Shown here in pieces: positions 26,068 to 35,124 of a stretch of DNA of 64,000 nucleotides (positions are counted from its first letter, which is position 1; the number at the start of each line of letters is the position of its first letter). The notes below the pieces were generated by a model. It had not been told where the DNA came from and made no database searches. It saw only the letters and a list, made by a program, of their open reading frames with translations. The stretch is from Novosphingobium sp. EMRT-2 (GTDB lineage Bacteria > Pseudomonadota > Alphaproteobacteria > Sphingomonadales > Sphingomonadaceae): the NCBI RefSeq assembly GCF_005145025.1, contig NZ_CP039695.1:2103501-2167500 (forward strand), read 5' to 3'. A program made the translations under genes and the position numbers.

Positions 26068-26687
26068 TGAACCGGCTCCTGTCTTTGGGAGCGGGGACCA
26101 TCCCCGCTCGACAGGCGCCCGAAGTGTCGGGCGGACGGCCGCAATCACCGCACAGGCGAAGCCTGAAGGCCGCACGCTCGCGTAGCGGACCCTTTACGGG
26201 TTGATGGCGACAGGCCATCCGTCCGACCAAGGATAGCGACTCAAAGAGCGGGGTGGTGCGCGCGGAGAACGGAGTTGGATGCCCCGACAGGGTGATTGTT
26301 CAGACCTATAGCGACTTCACCAGCGATCAACTGTGTCGAACGAGGCCAAGAGGTTGCGTTTGCGGAAACCGTAGGCGCGATCTGCGCCGGTTTTCTGCTT
26401 GGCGTCTTGGTGCTTCCCGGATGAGGCGCCCGCCGGGGCCAAGTGCGCAAATCAGCAGCCGACCCAGGAAGAAGGCATTAGCTTTGGGCAATCGCGATCA
26501 CCTTGGCTGGGGCCATAGCGGAATCATGCCGAGCAAATCAGGAATGGGAACGGATGTGGGGAGCCCCTCTTCACTTCGCACACGGGATCACACGCAACGG
26601 GCGATATGCCAGAACGGCCGGGCTTTACCTACGTCCATGTCGGGCAATCGCCGGTGGCAGGAGGCCGCTCCCATCGGGTGACAGGTT
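26068..26687. other. Gene-poor ICE stretch upstream of the 55-residue ORF
   Basis: About 620 bases with no supportable gene. A plus-strand frame of 142 residues (26253-26681) has no domain or ribosome-binding site. The minus-strand promoter of the 55-residue gene is expected at the left edge. Otherwise I see nothing definite. Confidence 0.5.
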
Positions 26688-26709
26688 TGGCGGCGCTTAC
26701 GCGCCGCCA
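26688..26709 (-). terminator. Hairpin spanning the stop codon of the DUF2493 gene
   Basis: A 9-bp perfect inverted repeat TGGCGGCGC / GCGCCGCCA with loop TTAC. The TAA stop of the DUF2493 gene lies in the loop. There is no downstream T tract, so it is more likely an attenuating or stabilising hairpin than a strong terminator. Confidence 0.55.
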
Positions 26710-27638
26710 CGCTGCCGAAAGTCCCAGACCTTGATGCCCATAGCCTTGGCCTTGTCGCGGATGTTGTCCTGAATGCCGGTGCCGGGAAAGACGACGAGAC
26801 CCTTCGGCATCGTTTCAAGCACATCGTCATTGCGCTTGAACGGCGCGGCCCGCTTGTGCTTGTCCCAATCGGGCTCGAAGGGGACGCTCGGGACGCCGCG
26901 ATTGTCCGCCCACAGGACGGAGATGTGCTCGCCGCCGGTGCCGGTCGCGCCATGCAGCAGCACCATGTCGGGGAACTTCGCCTTGATCCGGTCCAGCGTC
27001 GCGAAGATGAAATTGACATCGTTGAACGCCGGACCCGAGGAGACCGCAATGCGGGTGCCGGGCGGCATGAGCACCTGCTTGTCGGCCCATTTGCGCGCAT
27101 TGATGAAGTCGCGGCTGGAGATAACCGCCGAGGTGAGCGCCTTGCGGTTGACCTTCGAGCCGGAGCGCGGCGTCCAGGCTTTGCGGATATGGATGCGGTA
27201 GTGATCGGCGCAGGCGTCGCGGAAGAACTCCATCGCGTCCCGGCGCTCGATCATGGTCGCGCCCTCGCGCAGCAGCCGCTCCAGCTCGACCGACTTCACC
27301 TCGGAGCCATCCTGTTCGCGCTGGCTGCGCTTCTGGGCGAACTCGTTGTCGTCCAACTCGCGCTCGATCCGTTCGCCGGCGCGCTGGAAGACGTTGGTGA
27401 TGTTCCAGAGCAGATCTTCAAGATCGGGTTCGAGCCGCGTGTCGATCAGGCACGAAACCATCGCGTCGAAGATGTCGGCGACTGCACCCTCGGCCGAGCG
27501 GGAGTCGGGGAGCGGGCGCTGGTCGGGCTCGTCCTCGAAGGGCCGGTATCCGTAAAGGGCCATCTCCTGAAGCAAGTACGCGGTGGGGGATTCCTCGTGC
27601 TCGGGTTCATGGTCGGGAAGCGGATTGTCGGTTGTCAT
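26697..27638 (-). CDS. DUF2493 (SLOG/YspA-like) domain protein
   Basis: A 313-residue protein from ATG 27638 (MTTDNPLPDHEPEHEES); the upstream extension of the frame is not protein-like. The N-terminal 180 residues are acidic and helical. The C-terminal third is a Rossmann-like SLOG domain: RIAVSSGPAFNDVNFIFATL, then DMVLLHGATGTGGEH, and GLVVFPGTG. SLOG proteins bind nucleotides or nucleic acids and are frequent in mobile elements and defence contexts. DUF2493 is a standard ICE passenger next to TOPRIM and helicase genes, but its biochemical role is unknown. Confidence 0.85.
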   Translation of the reverse strand: MTTDNPLPDHEPEHEESPTAYLLQEMALYGYRPFEDEPDQRPLPDSRSAEGAVADIFDAMVSCLIDTRLEPDLEDLLWNITNVFQRAGERIERELDDNEFAQKRSQREQDGSEVKSVELERLLREGATMIERRDAMEFFRDACADHYRIHIRKAWTPRSGSKVNRKALTSAVISSRDFINARKWADKQVLMPPGTRIAVSSGPAFNDVNFIFATLDRIKAKFPDMVLLHGATGTGGEHISVLWADNRGVPSVPFEPDWDKHKRAAPFKRNDDVLETMPKGLVVFPGTGIQDNIRDKAKAMGIKVWDFRQRGGA

Positions 27639-27773
27639 GGCGACGCCTCTCATCGGTTGACCGCGCCCTCCGCGGCCTTCGCAGGCGTCGAAAGACGGCG
27701 GGCGAACCGGGCCTGCACCGCCAACCCCGCCCCTCGCGGGGTGGCGGCCAAGCGCAGCGCCGGACGGCAGGGC

Positions 27774-27835
27774 GGCGGCTAATTTGTTTCGCGATGCAAA
27801 GCGGCCGCTCGCGGCCGCGGCGGAAATTAGCCGCC
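27774..27835. repeat. Inverted repeat in the leader of the DUF2493 gene
   Basis: In the 350-base gap between the DUF2493 start and the TOPRIM gene stop, GGCGGCTAATTT (27774-27785) is perfectly repeated inverted as AAATTAGCCGCC (27824-27835). The space between holds two copies of the palindrome GCGGCCGC. It lies about 140-200 bases upstream of the DUF2493 ATG. It could be an mRNA leader structure, a terminator for the TOPRIM gene, or a protein-binding site. No gene is supportable in this gap. Confidence 0.75.
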
Positions 27836-27988
27836 GAACGCCGTTGCCGGGCCGGGGCGGCTGTCGTCCCGAACGCCTCTCAAGAAGGCAGCAAGGGCGC
27901 GGGCCTCTCCGATGATCGCAAGCGTCACCGCAACCGGCAGGCCGGACCTTGCCGAACCCCGAGCCGAAGCCCACGCCGCCTTTCCGGC

Positions 27989-29056
27989 TCAGCCGGGCAT
28001 GGCCAGGAAACGGCCCGCATCCTCGGGGACGAGCTGCCCCGCCAGCGCCGCCGCCATCCGCTCGGCCCCGACCAGGCGCAGATCCTCGTTGAAATCGCCG
28101 AGCATGGGCGAGAGCGGCACGACCTCGATCCCGGCCCCGGAAGCCCGCTCGGTCAACCTCGCCAACGCAGCGTCGCCGGCCGGATCGTCGTCGCGGCCGA
28201 CATAGAGGCGTCGGAGCGCGGACGGGAACAGGATGGCTCCAAGGTGGGGCGAGGACAGCGCGGCGATCATGGGCATGGCGGGCATGACCTGACGCAGCGA
28301 CAGGATGGTCTCGATGCCTTCGCCGGCCGCCATCACCGCATCCGGTCTGCCGAAGCGGACACCGTGCCCAAGAAGGAAACCCATCGCGCGCCGAGGCGTG
28401 ACCACCGGCGCCTTGGTCGATGTGGCAGGGTCGAGCCAGGTGCGATGAACGCCGGTGATCGCGCCGCCCTCATCGGTGACGGCGGCGATCATGGCAGGCC
28501 ATGCGCGGCGGGTTCCGGGCAAGTCCTTCCGCGACGGGGTGTAGTAGCAGCGCGGGTGGAAACGGAGCGGATCGTCTGCCCGCAGGGCCGTGATCGCGCG
28601 TCCCCGCAGATAGGCTTGAGCGAGCGATCCACGGACAGGCCCGGACGCGGCGAACAGGCGCTTGGCGGCCTGCGGCGAGCCGGTGGGCGCGTTCGGCTCA
28701 CGCGCATGGCCGGGACCATCGGCGCAAGGCTCGGGATGCGGCAGGCTGAGGAAGCTGCGCGCCTCGTCCAGCGTGTCGCGGAGCTGCGAATGGCCGCAGG
28801 CGAGCGCGATGATGTCGAGCAGGTCGCCATGCTCGCCGGTCGCGGCATCGGTCCATTTGCCGGCCGCGCCCCGGCCATCCTCCGAGCCGGACAGCCGCAC
28901 ATAGAGGCTGCGCCCCGGCGTGTTGTGGGCATCGCCGACCAGCCAATAGCGGCCTTCGCGATGCCCCTTCGACAGGTAATGACGGCAAACCGCCTCGGCC
29001 CGATCGCCGAGACGGTTTGCGAGTTCGCCTGCCTGATCCGACAGCCGGCCCATCAC
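27989..29056 (-). CDS. TOPRIM-domain DNA primase-like protein
   Basis: A 355-residue protein. The N-terminal part has the CHC2-free layout of ICE primase-like proteins (LSKGHREGRYWLVGDA, then GRSLYVRLSG). The C-terminal part is a TOPRIM fold with the catalytic Glu in MAAGEGIETILSLRQ and the acidic RRLYVGRDDDPAGDAAL. It likely handles single-stranded DNA or primes synthesis in the recipient. The stop lies in a gene-poor gap, and the ATG overlaps the methyltransferase-helicase stop by four bases, so the two are cotranslated. Two adjacent ATGs are possible. Confidence 0.85.
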   Translation of the reverse strand: MMGRLSDQAGELANRLGDRAEAVCRHYLSKGHREGRYWLVGDAHNTPGRSLYVRLSGSEDGRGAAGKWTDAATGEHGDLLDIIALACGHSQLRDTLDEARSFLSLPHPEPCADGPGHAREPNAPTGSPQAAKRLFAASGPVRGSLAQAYLRGRAITALRADDPLRFHPRCYYTPSRKDLPGTRRAWPAMIAAVTDEGGAITGVHRTWLDPATSTKAPVVTPRRAMGFLLGHGVRFGRPDAVMAAGEGIETILSLRQVMPAMPMIAALSSPHLGAILFPSALRRLYVGRDDDPAGDAALARLTERASGAGIEVVPLSPMLGDFNEDLRLVGAERMAAALAGQLVPEDAGRFLAMPG

Positions 29057-32000
29057 GCGACCGCCCGGTCGGCGATGCGCTGGAGCGGCCAGCGATCCAT
29101 CAGGCGCTTCAGCACGGCCACGCCGACGGCATCGACGGGGACGAACATCCTGAGCGACCAGGAGATGATCTCATGGAACAGGCCGTAGGCGGTCAGCCGC
29201 TCGCGCATGGCGTCGGTGAAGCCGGTCAGCTCGATCCGGTAGGCGTTCATCACGCGCACGCGGCGAAGCTGGAGACCTTCAGCGAGGTCGAGCACGGTGC
29301 GCCCGTCCATCAGCGCGGCGAAGGCGGCTTGCGGGTCGAGGCTCGGCCCATCGTCATTGGCGGTCGCCGTCGCCACCCAGGCGGGCGACACCCGGCGGCC
29401 GACGATCCGCTCGCCATCATCGGTCTGGAGCCGATAGACGCGCGTGGATTCGTTCGGCAGGCGCTTCCAGATCGGGAGCAGCAGGCCCGTGACGATGTGC
29501 ATGGTGCTGGTGGCGAACTCCGGCACCTCGGCCAGTTCCGCCTCCCAGGCGCGGGCGAAGTCCGCCCGGCTCGCCTCGCGCCATTGCGTCTGCGCCATCG
29601 CCTCCAGCGGCATCGGCGTCGATTCCATCGGCCGGACCAGCCGCACGCGGCGTTCGACGCTGCCGTCGTCGAGCAAAGCGCCCTTCGTCGGTATCTGCAC
29701 GGCCGCACGGCCCGATTGTGCGTTGACCAGCAGGACCGCGCGCGGGTCCGACAGCCGGTCGAGCGCGTCGTCCAGTGTGAGGGGCCGATTGCGGTCTTTG
29801 CGTTCCATCGTCAGCAACCTCGTCTCCGCCGTGGTGCCCGGATGGGTATAGATGGTGCTCCGCTCGGCGATCGTGAAGCTCTCGGCCTGGAGCGTCTCCA
29901 GTCCCAGCTCGTAGGTTCCCGACGCGACGGCGCCCTCGATGCGGGCGGTCAGCAAGTCCTCGAACGCGGTGAACAGGACATTCTGCAAGTCGATGGTGAG
30001 CGCCAGCATCCGGTTGAGGAAAGTGGTGATCGGCGGCAGCTCGTCCTTGAGGCCGGTGTCGTCGCGCAGGCTGAGACCCGTCGCCTCCTCAAAGGCGAGC
30101 AGCGAACATCCCTCGACCTTGCCCGCATAGAGCAGGCGATAAAGCTGGCGCAGCGCATCGCGCGCATATTGCGATTCCAGATTATCCTCCGGCCGGAACA
30201 GCCCCTGGCCGCCGGTCTGGCGCTGGCCGCGCGTGATCGCGCCCAGCGTGTCGAGCCGGCGTGCGATGGTCGAGATGAAGCGCTTTTGCGCCTTCACGTC
30301 GGTCGTAACCGGCCGGAACAGCGGCGGCTGCTTCTGATTGGTGCGGTTGGTGCGGCCGAAGCCCTGGATGGCGTTGTCGGCCTTCCAGCCCGCTTCCAGA
30401 AGATAGTGGACACGCAGCCGCTGGTTCCTCGCGCCGAGGTCGGCGTGATAACTGCGGCCAGTTCCCCCCGCGTCGGAGAAGATCAGGATGCGCTTGGCGT
30501 CGCTCTGGAAGGCGTCGGTCTCGCCGACATTGGCCGAACCCGGCCGGCTCTCGACGACATAGCGGTCGATCCCGTCCGATCCGCGCCGCTTGACGATCCG
30601 CCGCGAACGGCCCGTCACCTCAGCAACCATATCGGTCCCGAAGTGGTGGAGAATCTGGTCGAGCGCGGCCGGCACCGGCGCCAGCGAAGCCAGATGCTCG
30701 ATCAGTCGGTCCCGGCGGGCGGCCGCCTCGCGGGACTCGACCGGATTGCCATCCGGGTCGGTGACGGGCCGGGACGACAGATTGCCCTCGCTGTCGGTGA
30801 ACGGCTCGTAGAGCTGCACCGGGAAGCTGTGTTCGAGGTAGGACAGGACATATTCGCGGGGTGTCACGTCCACGCGAACGTCGTCCCATTCCTCGGTCGG
30901 GATGTCGGCCAGCCGGCGTTCCTGCAATGCCTCGCCGGTCGAGACGATCTGGACGACGGCGCTGTGGCCGGCCGCCAGGTCACGCTCGATGCTGGCGATC
31001 AGCGAAGGCGTCTGCATCGCCGTGATGAGGTGATTGAAGAAGCGCTGCTTGGCCGATTCGAAGGCGCTGCGTGCCGCCGACTTGGCCTGGGCGTTGAGCG
31101 TGCGGGTCGCGCCGGTGATGTTGGCGGCCTGCATCGCCGCGTCCAGATTGTTGTGAATGATCTGGAACGCGCCCGCATAGGCGTCGTAGATGCCGATCTG
31201 CGCTCGCGTCAGCGCATGTTCGAGCATCTCATACTCAACGCCGTCGAAGGACAGCGAGCGGGCGGAATAGAGGCCGAGCGCCTTGAGGTCGCGGGCCAGC
31301 ACCTCCATCGCCGCGACGCCGCCGTCCTCGATCGCCGCGATGAACTCGCTGCGCGTGGCGAAGGGGAAATCCTCGCCGCCCCACAGGCCGAGGCGCTGGG
31401 CATAAGCGAGATTCTGCACGGTGGTCGCGCCGGTGGCCGAGACATAGACGACGCGGGCATCGGGTAGCGCGTGCTGGAGCCGAAGCCCGGCGCGGCCCTG
31501 CTGCGAGGGCGCCTGCTCGCCGCGATCGCTGGTGCCGCCGGCCGCGTTCGCCATCGCGTGCGCCTCGTCGAAGACGATCACGCCGTCGAAGTCCGCGCCC
31601 AGCCAGTCGACGATCTGCTGCACGCGGCTCGCCTTCGCGCCGCGTTCCTGCGACCGCAGGGTGGCGTAAGTGGCGAACAGGACGCCCTCATCCAGCGTGA
31701 TCGCCGTGCCCTGCCGGAAGCGGGAGAGCGGCGTCACCAGCAGGCGCTCCTGGCCGAGCGCCTCCCAATCGCGCATGGCGTCCTGATGCAGGGTCTCGGA
31801 ACGGCTGATCCAGACGGCGCGGCGGCGGCCTTTCAGCCAGTTGTCGAGGATGATGCCCGCGACCTGGCGGCCCTTGCCCGCGCCGGTGCCGTCGCCGAGG
31901 AACCAGCCCCTACGGAAGCGCACGGCTTTCTCAGCATCGTCCGGCGCGGCGGTGACGCCATCCCAGCTATCATCGACCGTCCACGCTCCGGCGAGATGGC

Positions 32001-33417
32001 CGCCATGCGCCTCGCCCGCGAGGATCACGGATTCGAGCTGGGCGTCCGACAGGATGCTGTCGGTGACGAGGTTCGCCGGCAAGGTCGGCCGATAGCTCGG
32101 CTTGGGCGGCGAGACCGACGCCATCGCCGCCGATTGGACCAGCGGCGTCGGATGAGGCTTGGCGCCGTCGATGCGCAGCGACTGGAGCGCATAGGGCTCG
32201 TAGATCGCATCGGTCAGACGGCCGGCTTCGGCGGGCGTCCAGTCAATTGCCTCATAGGCCAGCTCCGCCGCCTCCGGCAGTACGATGGGCGCGGGCGTGG
32301 CTGGCCTGGCATGGCGGCGGACGGCGGGCTTCGCCGACATCGCCCGCATGGCGACGGGCAGCGCCACCGGCATGGCGGGCGGCGGCGCGTCGGGGCCGGA
32401 CCCACGCGGAGGCACATGGTCGAGCACCCAACCGAGCAGGGTCGCGGTGTCGGGCGCAACACCCGGCGAGGCCGGGAAGACGGAAGGATCATCGGCGGGA
32501 ACGCGCTCGATGACGGTCAGGCGCGTGTCGATGGTCGTGCCGTGCTTGGCATAGACGCGGCCGTCGATCGCAGCGGAAAACAGGACGCGCCCGCGCTCCT
32601 GAAGCCCGATGAAGCTGTCGGTCCAGGTGGAATTGTCGGGCGCGCAGCTCGCCCCGGTGATCGCGATCAGGCGGCCGCCCTCGGCGAGCCGGGCCAGCGC
32701 CGACCCGATATGGCGCAGCGCCGCGTCCTTCATCGTGCGATCGACATGGGCGACGGCCGAGAAAGGCGGGTTCATCACCACCACGCTCGGCACGATGTCG
32801 GCGCGCAGATAGTCATGGATATGCGCGGCGTCGTGGCGGGTGACGGGGCAATCGGCGAAAAGCCCCGCGAGCATCTCGGCGCGGATCTCGGCCAGCTCGT
32901 TGAGAACGAGGCTGCCCCCGCGCGTCTCAGCCTGGACCGCGAGGAGCCCGGTGCCGGCGGAGGGTTCGAGCACCAGATCGCCCGGCCCGATCGCGGCCGC
33001 GACAGTGGCGACGAAGCCCAGCCCGGCCGGGGTCGAGAATTGCTGGTACGCTTGGCTGGTCTCGGAGCGGCGCGTATGGGTGGGGAGCAGCGCCGCCACC
33101 TTCTCGATCATCGCCAGCGCGGCGAGCGGCGAGGCGGATTTACGCAGGACCGGGCCGCCATATTTACGCAGGAACAGAACCTGCGCGGCTTCGCAGGCGT
33201 CGTAGGCGGTCTTCCAGTCCCAGGCGCCATCGGCGTCCGAGCCGCCAAAAGCGGTCTCCATCGCCGAGCGCAGGGCGCGCGCGTCGATGGCGCGGCCCCG
33301 TTCGAGGTCGGGCAGGATGAGCGCGGCGGCGGCAAGGATGGACCGGGCGGTCGCGGCGAAACCGGGCGCGACGGGAAACGGCGCCGCCGAACGGGCAGCG
33401 GGAGCAGCAAGAGTCAT
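29053..33417 (-). CDS. Methyltransferase fused to strawberry-notch helicase (DarB-like)
   Basis: A 1,454-residue protein started at ATG 33417, behind a structured leader. Residues 130-250 are a SAM methyltransferase: motif I LVLEPSAGTGLLA (about 148-160) and N6-adenine/N4-cytosine motif IV NPPF (216-219). From about residue 440 follows a superfamily-2 helicase of the strawberry-notch type: FLGDGTGAGKGRQ (about 507-517), DEAH (617-620), a motif III-like VSATGAT, and a C-terminal SBNO part with IQGFGRTNRTNQ. The domain pairing resembles phage P1 DarB, which protects injected DNA from type I restriction. That role is inferred. It shares an operon with the TOPRIM gene. Confidence 0.88.
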   Translation of the reverse strand: MTLAAPAARSAAPFPVAPGFAATARSILAAAALILPDLERGRAIDARALRSAMETAFGGSDADGAWDWKTAYDACEAAQVLFLRKYGGPVLRKSASPLAALAMIEKVAALLPTHTRRSETSQAYQQFSTPAGLGFVATVAAAIGPGDLVLEPSAGTGLLAVQAETRGGSLVLNELAEIRAEMLAGLFADCPVTRHDAAHIHDYLRADIVPSVVVMNPPFSAVAHVDRTMKDAALRHIGSALARLAEGGRLIAITGASCAPDNSTWTDSFIGLQERGRVLFSAAIDGRVYAKHGTTIDTRLTVIERVPADDPSVFPASPGVAPDTATLLGWVLDHVPPRGSGPDAPPPAMPVALPVAMRAMSAKPAVRRHARPATPAPIVLPEAAELAYEAIDWTPAEAGRLTDAIYEPYALQSLRIDGAKPHPTPLVQSAAMASVSPPKPSYRPTLPANLVTDSILSDAQLESVILAGEAHGGHLAGAWTVDDSWDGVTAAPDDAEKAVRFRRGWFLGDGTGAGKGRQVAGIILDNWLKGRRRAVWISRSETLHQDAMRDWEALGQERLLVTPLSRFRQGTAITLDEGVLFATYATLRSQERGAKASRVQQIVDWLGADFDGVIVFDEAHAMANAAGGTSDRGEQAPSQQGRAGLRLQHALPDARVVYVSATGATTVQNLAYAQRLGLWGGEDFPFATRSEFIAAIEDGGVAAMEVLARDLKALGLYSARSLSFDGVEYEMLEHALTRAQIGIYDAYAGAFQIIHNNLDAAMQAANITGATRTLNAQAKSAARSAFESAKQRFFNHLITAMQTPSLIASIERDLAAGHSAVVQIVSTGEALQERRLADIPTEEWDDVRVDVTPREYVLSYLEHSFPVQLYEPFTDSEGNLSSRPVTDPDGNPVESREAAARRDRLIEHLASLAPVPAALDQILHHFGTDMVAEVTGRSRRIVKRRGSDGIDRYVVESRPGSANVGETDAFQSDAKRILIFSDAGGTGRSYHADLGARNQRLRVHYLLEAGWKADNAIQGFGRTNRTNQKQPPLFRPVTTDVKAQKRFISTIARRLDTLGAITRGQRQTGGQGLFRPEDNLESQYARDALRQLYRLLYAGKVEGCSLLAFEEATGLSLRDDTGLKDELPPITTFLNRMLALTIDLQNVLFTAFEDLLTARIEGAVASGTYELGLETLQAESFTIAERSTIYTHPGTTAETRLLTMERKDRNRPLTLDDALDRLSDPRAVLLVNAQSGRAAVQIPTKGALLDDGSVERRVRLVRPMESTPMPLEAMAQTQWREASRADFARAWEAELAEVPEFATSTMHIVTGLLLPIWKRLPNESTRVYRLQTDDGERIVGRRVSPAWVATATANDDGPSLDPQAAFAALMDGRTVLDLAEGLQLRRVRVMNAYRIELTGFTDAMRERLTAYGLFHEIISWSLRMFVPVDAVGVAVLKRLMDRWPLQRIADRAVA

Positions 33418-33462
33418 GGCGAATGTCCTTGAGGAGAGCCGGGAGGGAATGGGCCACCGGAC

Positions 33463-33514
33463 GCTCTCTCTCGATCCGGCCGACCCGCCCGTTCCCGGTC
33501 CGCCTCTCACTCTC
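33463..33514 (-). promoter_or_regulatory. Purine-rich leader L1 of the methyltransferase-helicase gene
   Basis: On the minus strand this leader contains GAGAGTGAGAGG, an ACGGGC-containing core, then GGCCGGAT and CGAGAGAGAGCG, ending 45 bases before the ATG. The same elements recur in the leaders of three other genes of this ICE module (35030-35090, 37637-37695, 38648-38710). The family resembles the radC RNA motif reported upstream of DNA-interacting mobile-element genes; that identity is from memory. Confidence 0.65.
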
Positions 33515-33592
33515 TTGCAGTCGCGTGCGGTCAGAACACATCGGACACGCCGATCACCGCGCCGCGACGAATCCGGTCTCCAATCGCCGGAC

Positions 33593-33630
33593 AAAAAAAG
33601 AGCCCGTCCCCGGCCGAAGCGGGGACGGGC
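33593..33630 (-). terminator. Intrinsic terminator of the DUF7007 operon
   Basis: On the minus strand, 11 bases past the DUF7007 stop, GCCCGTCCCC pairs with GGGGACGGGC around a 9-base loop, and a run of seven T follows (A7 at 33593-33599 on the plus strand). This is a canonical Rho-independent terminator that insulates the downstream methyltransferase-helicase gene, which therefore needs its own promoter. Confidence 0.92.
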
Positions 33631-33641
33631 CATGCTGAAGG

Positions 33642-34472
33642 TCAGGTATCGGGAGCGATCGGCAGCGCCCAGGTCTCGTGCCGGGCTTCGTCGATGACGA
33701 ACCCATGCGGGCCGGGAGAATATTCCGCCGCGGGCACGAGAAAGCCGCGCAACGGCCTCCGTTCACGCTTGCCGCCGAGCGCCGCGACGCACTCCACGAA
33801 CCCCGGCGAAGTCTGCGACCGGCTGGCCGAGACGACGATCCAGTCCTGGGCGTGGGCCTCCTCGAACAGGCGACGATCGTTCGAGAAGGATTCGCCCGGC
33901 GCGAGGGGCCGGCCGTGGACGGCTTCCCAGCGTTGGGGATAGGTATCGCGCAGGGTCTTCTCGGCGATGCGGCGCTCGTAGGCGGTGAACAGTTCGGGAA
34001 AGCCGCACGCGACCATCGCCCAATCGCAATCCTCCTCATACCAGCCACCCTCGATGCGAAGCGCGGCGGGCATCGCCGCGTTGCGGGCGTCATCGAGATT
34101 GAAGCCGCCATGGCTGGCGGTGACATGGAAGACGACGCCCTCGGCATAGACCGAGCCGCCCTGCGACGCGCCCCAGGGACTCCAGCGATCGGATGCCCGG
34201 TGCTGCCGGTCGAGCGCGATCATCTCGCGCCGATGCTCGACCTGCTCCGCGACGAGCGCCCGAAACTCCGCTTCGTCGGCGATCGCGTCGCCGAAGCCGG
34301 AGAAGTCGGCCCGCCGCCACTCGGCGATGGGCCGGTTGATCCGCCAGGCGCTCGCGAGGCGGAAGCCATCGTCGACCGGCAGCGCGAGATAGGCGTTGTC
34401 GCCGACCTGCGCCGCGAGATACTGATCGGCGGTGCGGCCATAGACGGCTTCGATCGGAGCGGCGGCGTTCAT
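33642..34472 (-). CDS. DUF7007 domain protein
   Basis: A 276-residue protein. The conserved centre WSPWGASQGGSVYAEGVVFH, then TASHGGFNLDD, GGWYEEDCDWAMVA and DWIVVSASRS matches a family in alphaproteobacterial ICEs and plasmids that I recall as DUF7007. The function is unknown. It resembles some antirestriction-type passengers in genomic context only. The start overlaps the stop of the next gene upstream by four bases, and a strong terminator follows. Confidence 0.7.
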   Translation of the reverse strand: MNAAAPIEAVYGRTADQYLAAQVGDNAYLALPVDDGFRLASAWRINRPIAEWRRADFSGFGDAIADEAEFRALVAEQVEHRREMIALDRQHRASDRWSPWGASQGGSVYAEGVVFHVTASHGGFNLDDARNAAMPAALRIEGGWYEEDCDWAMVACGFPELFTAYERRIAEKTLRDTYPQRWEAVHGRPLAPGESFSNDRRLFEEAHAQDWIVVSASRSQTSPGFVECVAALGGKRERRPLRGFLVPAAEYSPGPHGFVIDEARHETWALPIAPDT

Positions 34473-34993
34473 GCCGCCCTCCCGACCGGGATGGCGCCGG
34501 CTTCATCGTCGCCGACGATCTCGGCGATGGGATCGCAATAGCGGTTCTTTGCCATCCAAGCCTCCGCCTCGGCCATGTCGGACGCAAGGCGATGCAGTTC
34601 GGCGCCGCCCTTGCGGCGCGAGAGAACGCGGACCATTCCAGGCTTCGGCAGGTCGATGATCTCGAAGCGCAGGAACGTCGTGACATCGAAGACATGGTTG
34701 ACCACGAGGATGACCGTGCCCTCGGACCCATAGGCCCCGTCGCGAAGCGTGATCGTTGCGGGATAGAGGAAACTGCCCGACCAGGGGGCGGTCTTCGCGT
34801 TGAGGCGGCCGACGCCATTGAAGCGTTGCCAGGTCCGCAATTTGCGGGTGAAGCGTTCCGGCGGCCTTGGCGTCCCGTCGAAATAGCGCAGGGTCGCGCC
34901 CAACGGAACGCGATCATAGACGGCATTGCCGTCAAGCGGGGGCGCAGCGGATGCGCCCGCCGGAGCGGCGGGAACGGTGGCGGAATATGTCAT
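34469..34993 (-). CDS. Conserved ICE protein of unknown function
   Basis: A 174-residue protein (MTYSATVPAAPAGASAAPPL). The middle reads LRYFDGTPRPPERFTRKLRT, then GRLNAKTAPWSGSFLYPATI and GTVILVVNHVFDVT. There are no membrane segments or recognisable catalytic motifs. It is the first gene of the DUF7007 operon, translationally coupled to it, and is preceded by leader L2. I do not recognise a named family; the pairing with DUF7007 suggests that the two work together. Confidence 0.75.
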   Translation of the reverse strand: MTYSATVPAAPAGASAAPPLDGNAVYDRVPLGATLRYFDGTPRPPERFTRKLRTWQRFNGVGRLNAKTAPWSGSFLYPATITLRDGAYGSEGTVILVVNHVFDVTTFLRFEIIDLPKPGMVRVLSRRKGGAELHRLASDMAEAEAWMAKNRYCDPIAEIVGDDEAGAIPVGRAA

Positions 34994-35029
34994 GGCGGTT
35001 CTCCGGGAGAGCGGGAAAGGAGCGAGCCG

Positions 35030-35090
35030 TCCGGCGCTCTCTCTCCATCCGGCCGGCTCACCCGGCCCCCGGCTTTCCTCGGGCTCTGGC
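35030..35090 (-). promoter_or_regulatory. Purine-rich leader L2 of the DUF7007 operon
   Basis: The minus strand reads GGCCGGATGGAGAGAGAGCG followed by CCGGACGG, about 40 bases before the ATG. Its 3' half is nearly identical to leader L1 although the genes are unrelated. The 5' half (AGAGCCCGAGG) is diverged and lacks the GAGAGTGAGAG box, so this is the weakest member of the set. Confidence 0.55.
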
Positions 35091-35124
35091 CGCCGGCCCC
35101 GTTATGGGACCGGCGGCGCGCGGC

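Noticed and set aside
29017..33432. Plus-strand frames of 816 and 653 residues
   Set aside because: Both are antisense to the methyltransferase-helicase gene, whose motifs are unambiguous, and neither has recognisable domains.
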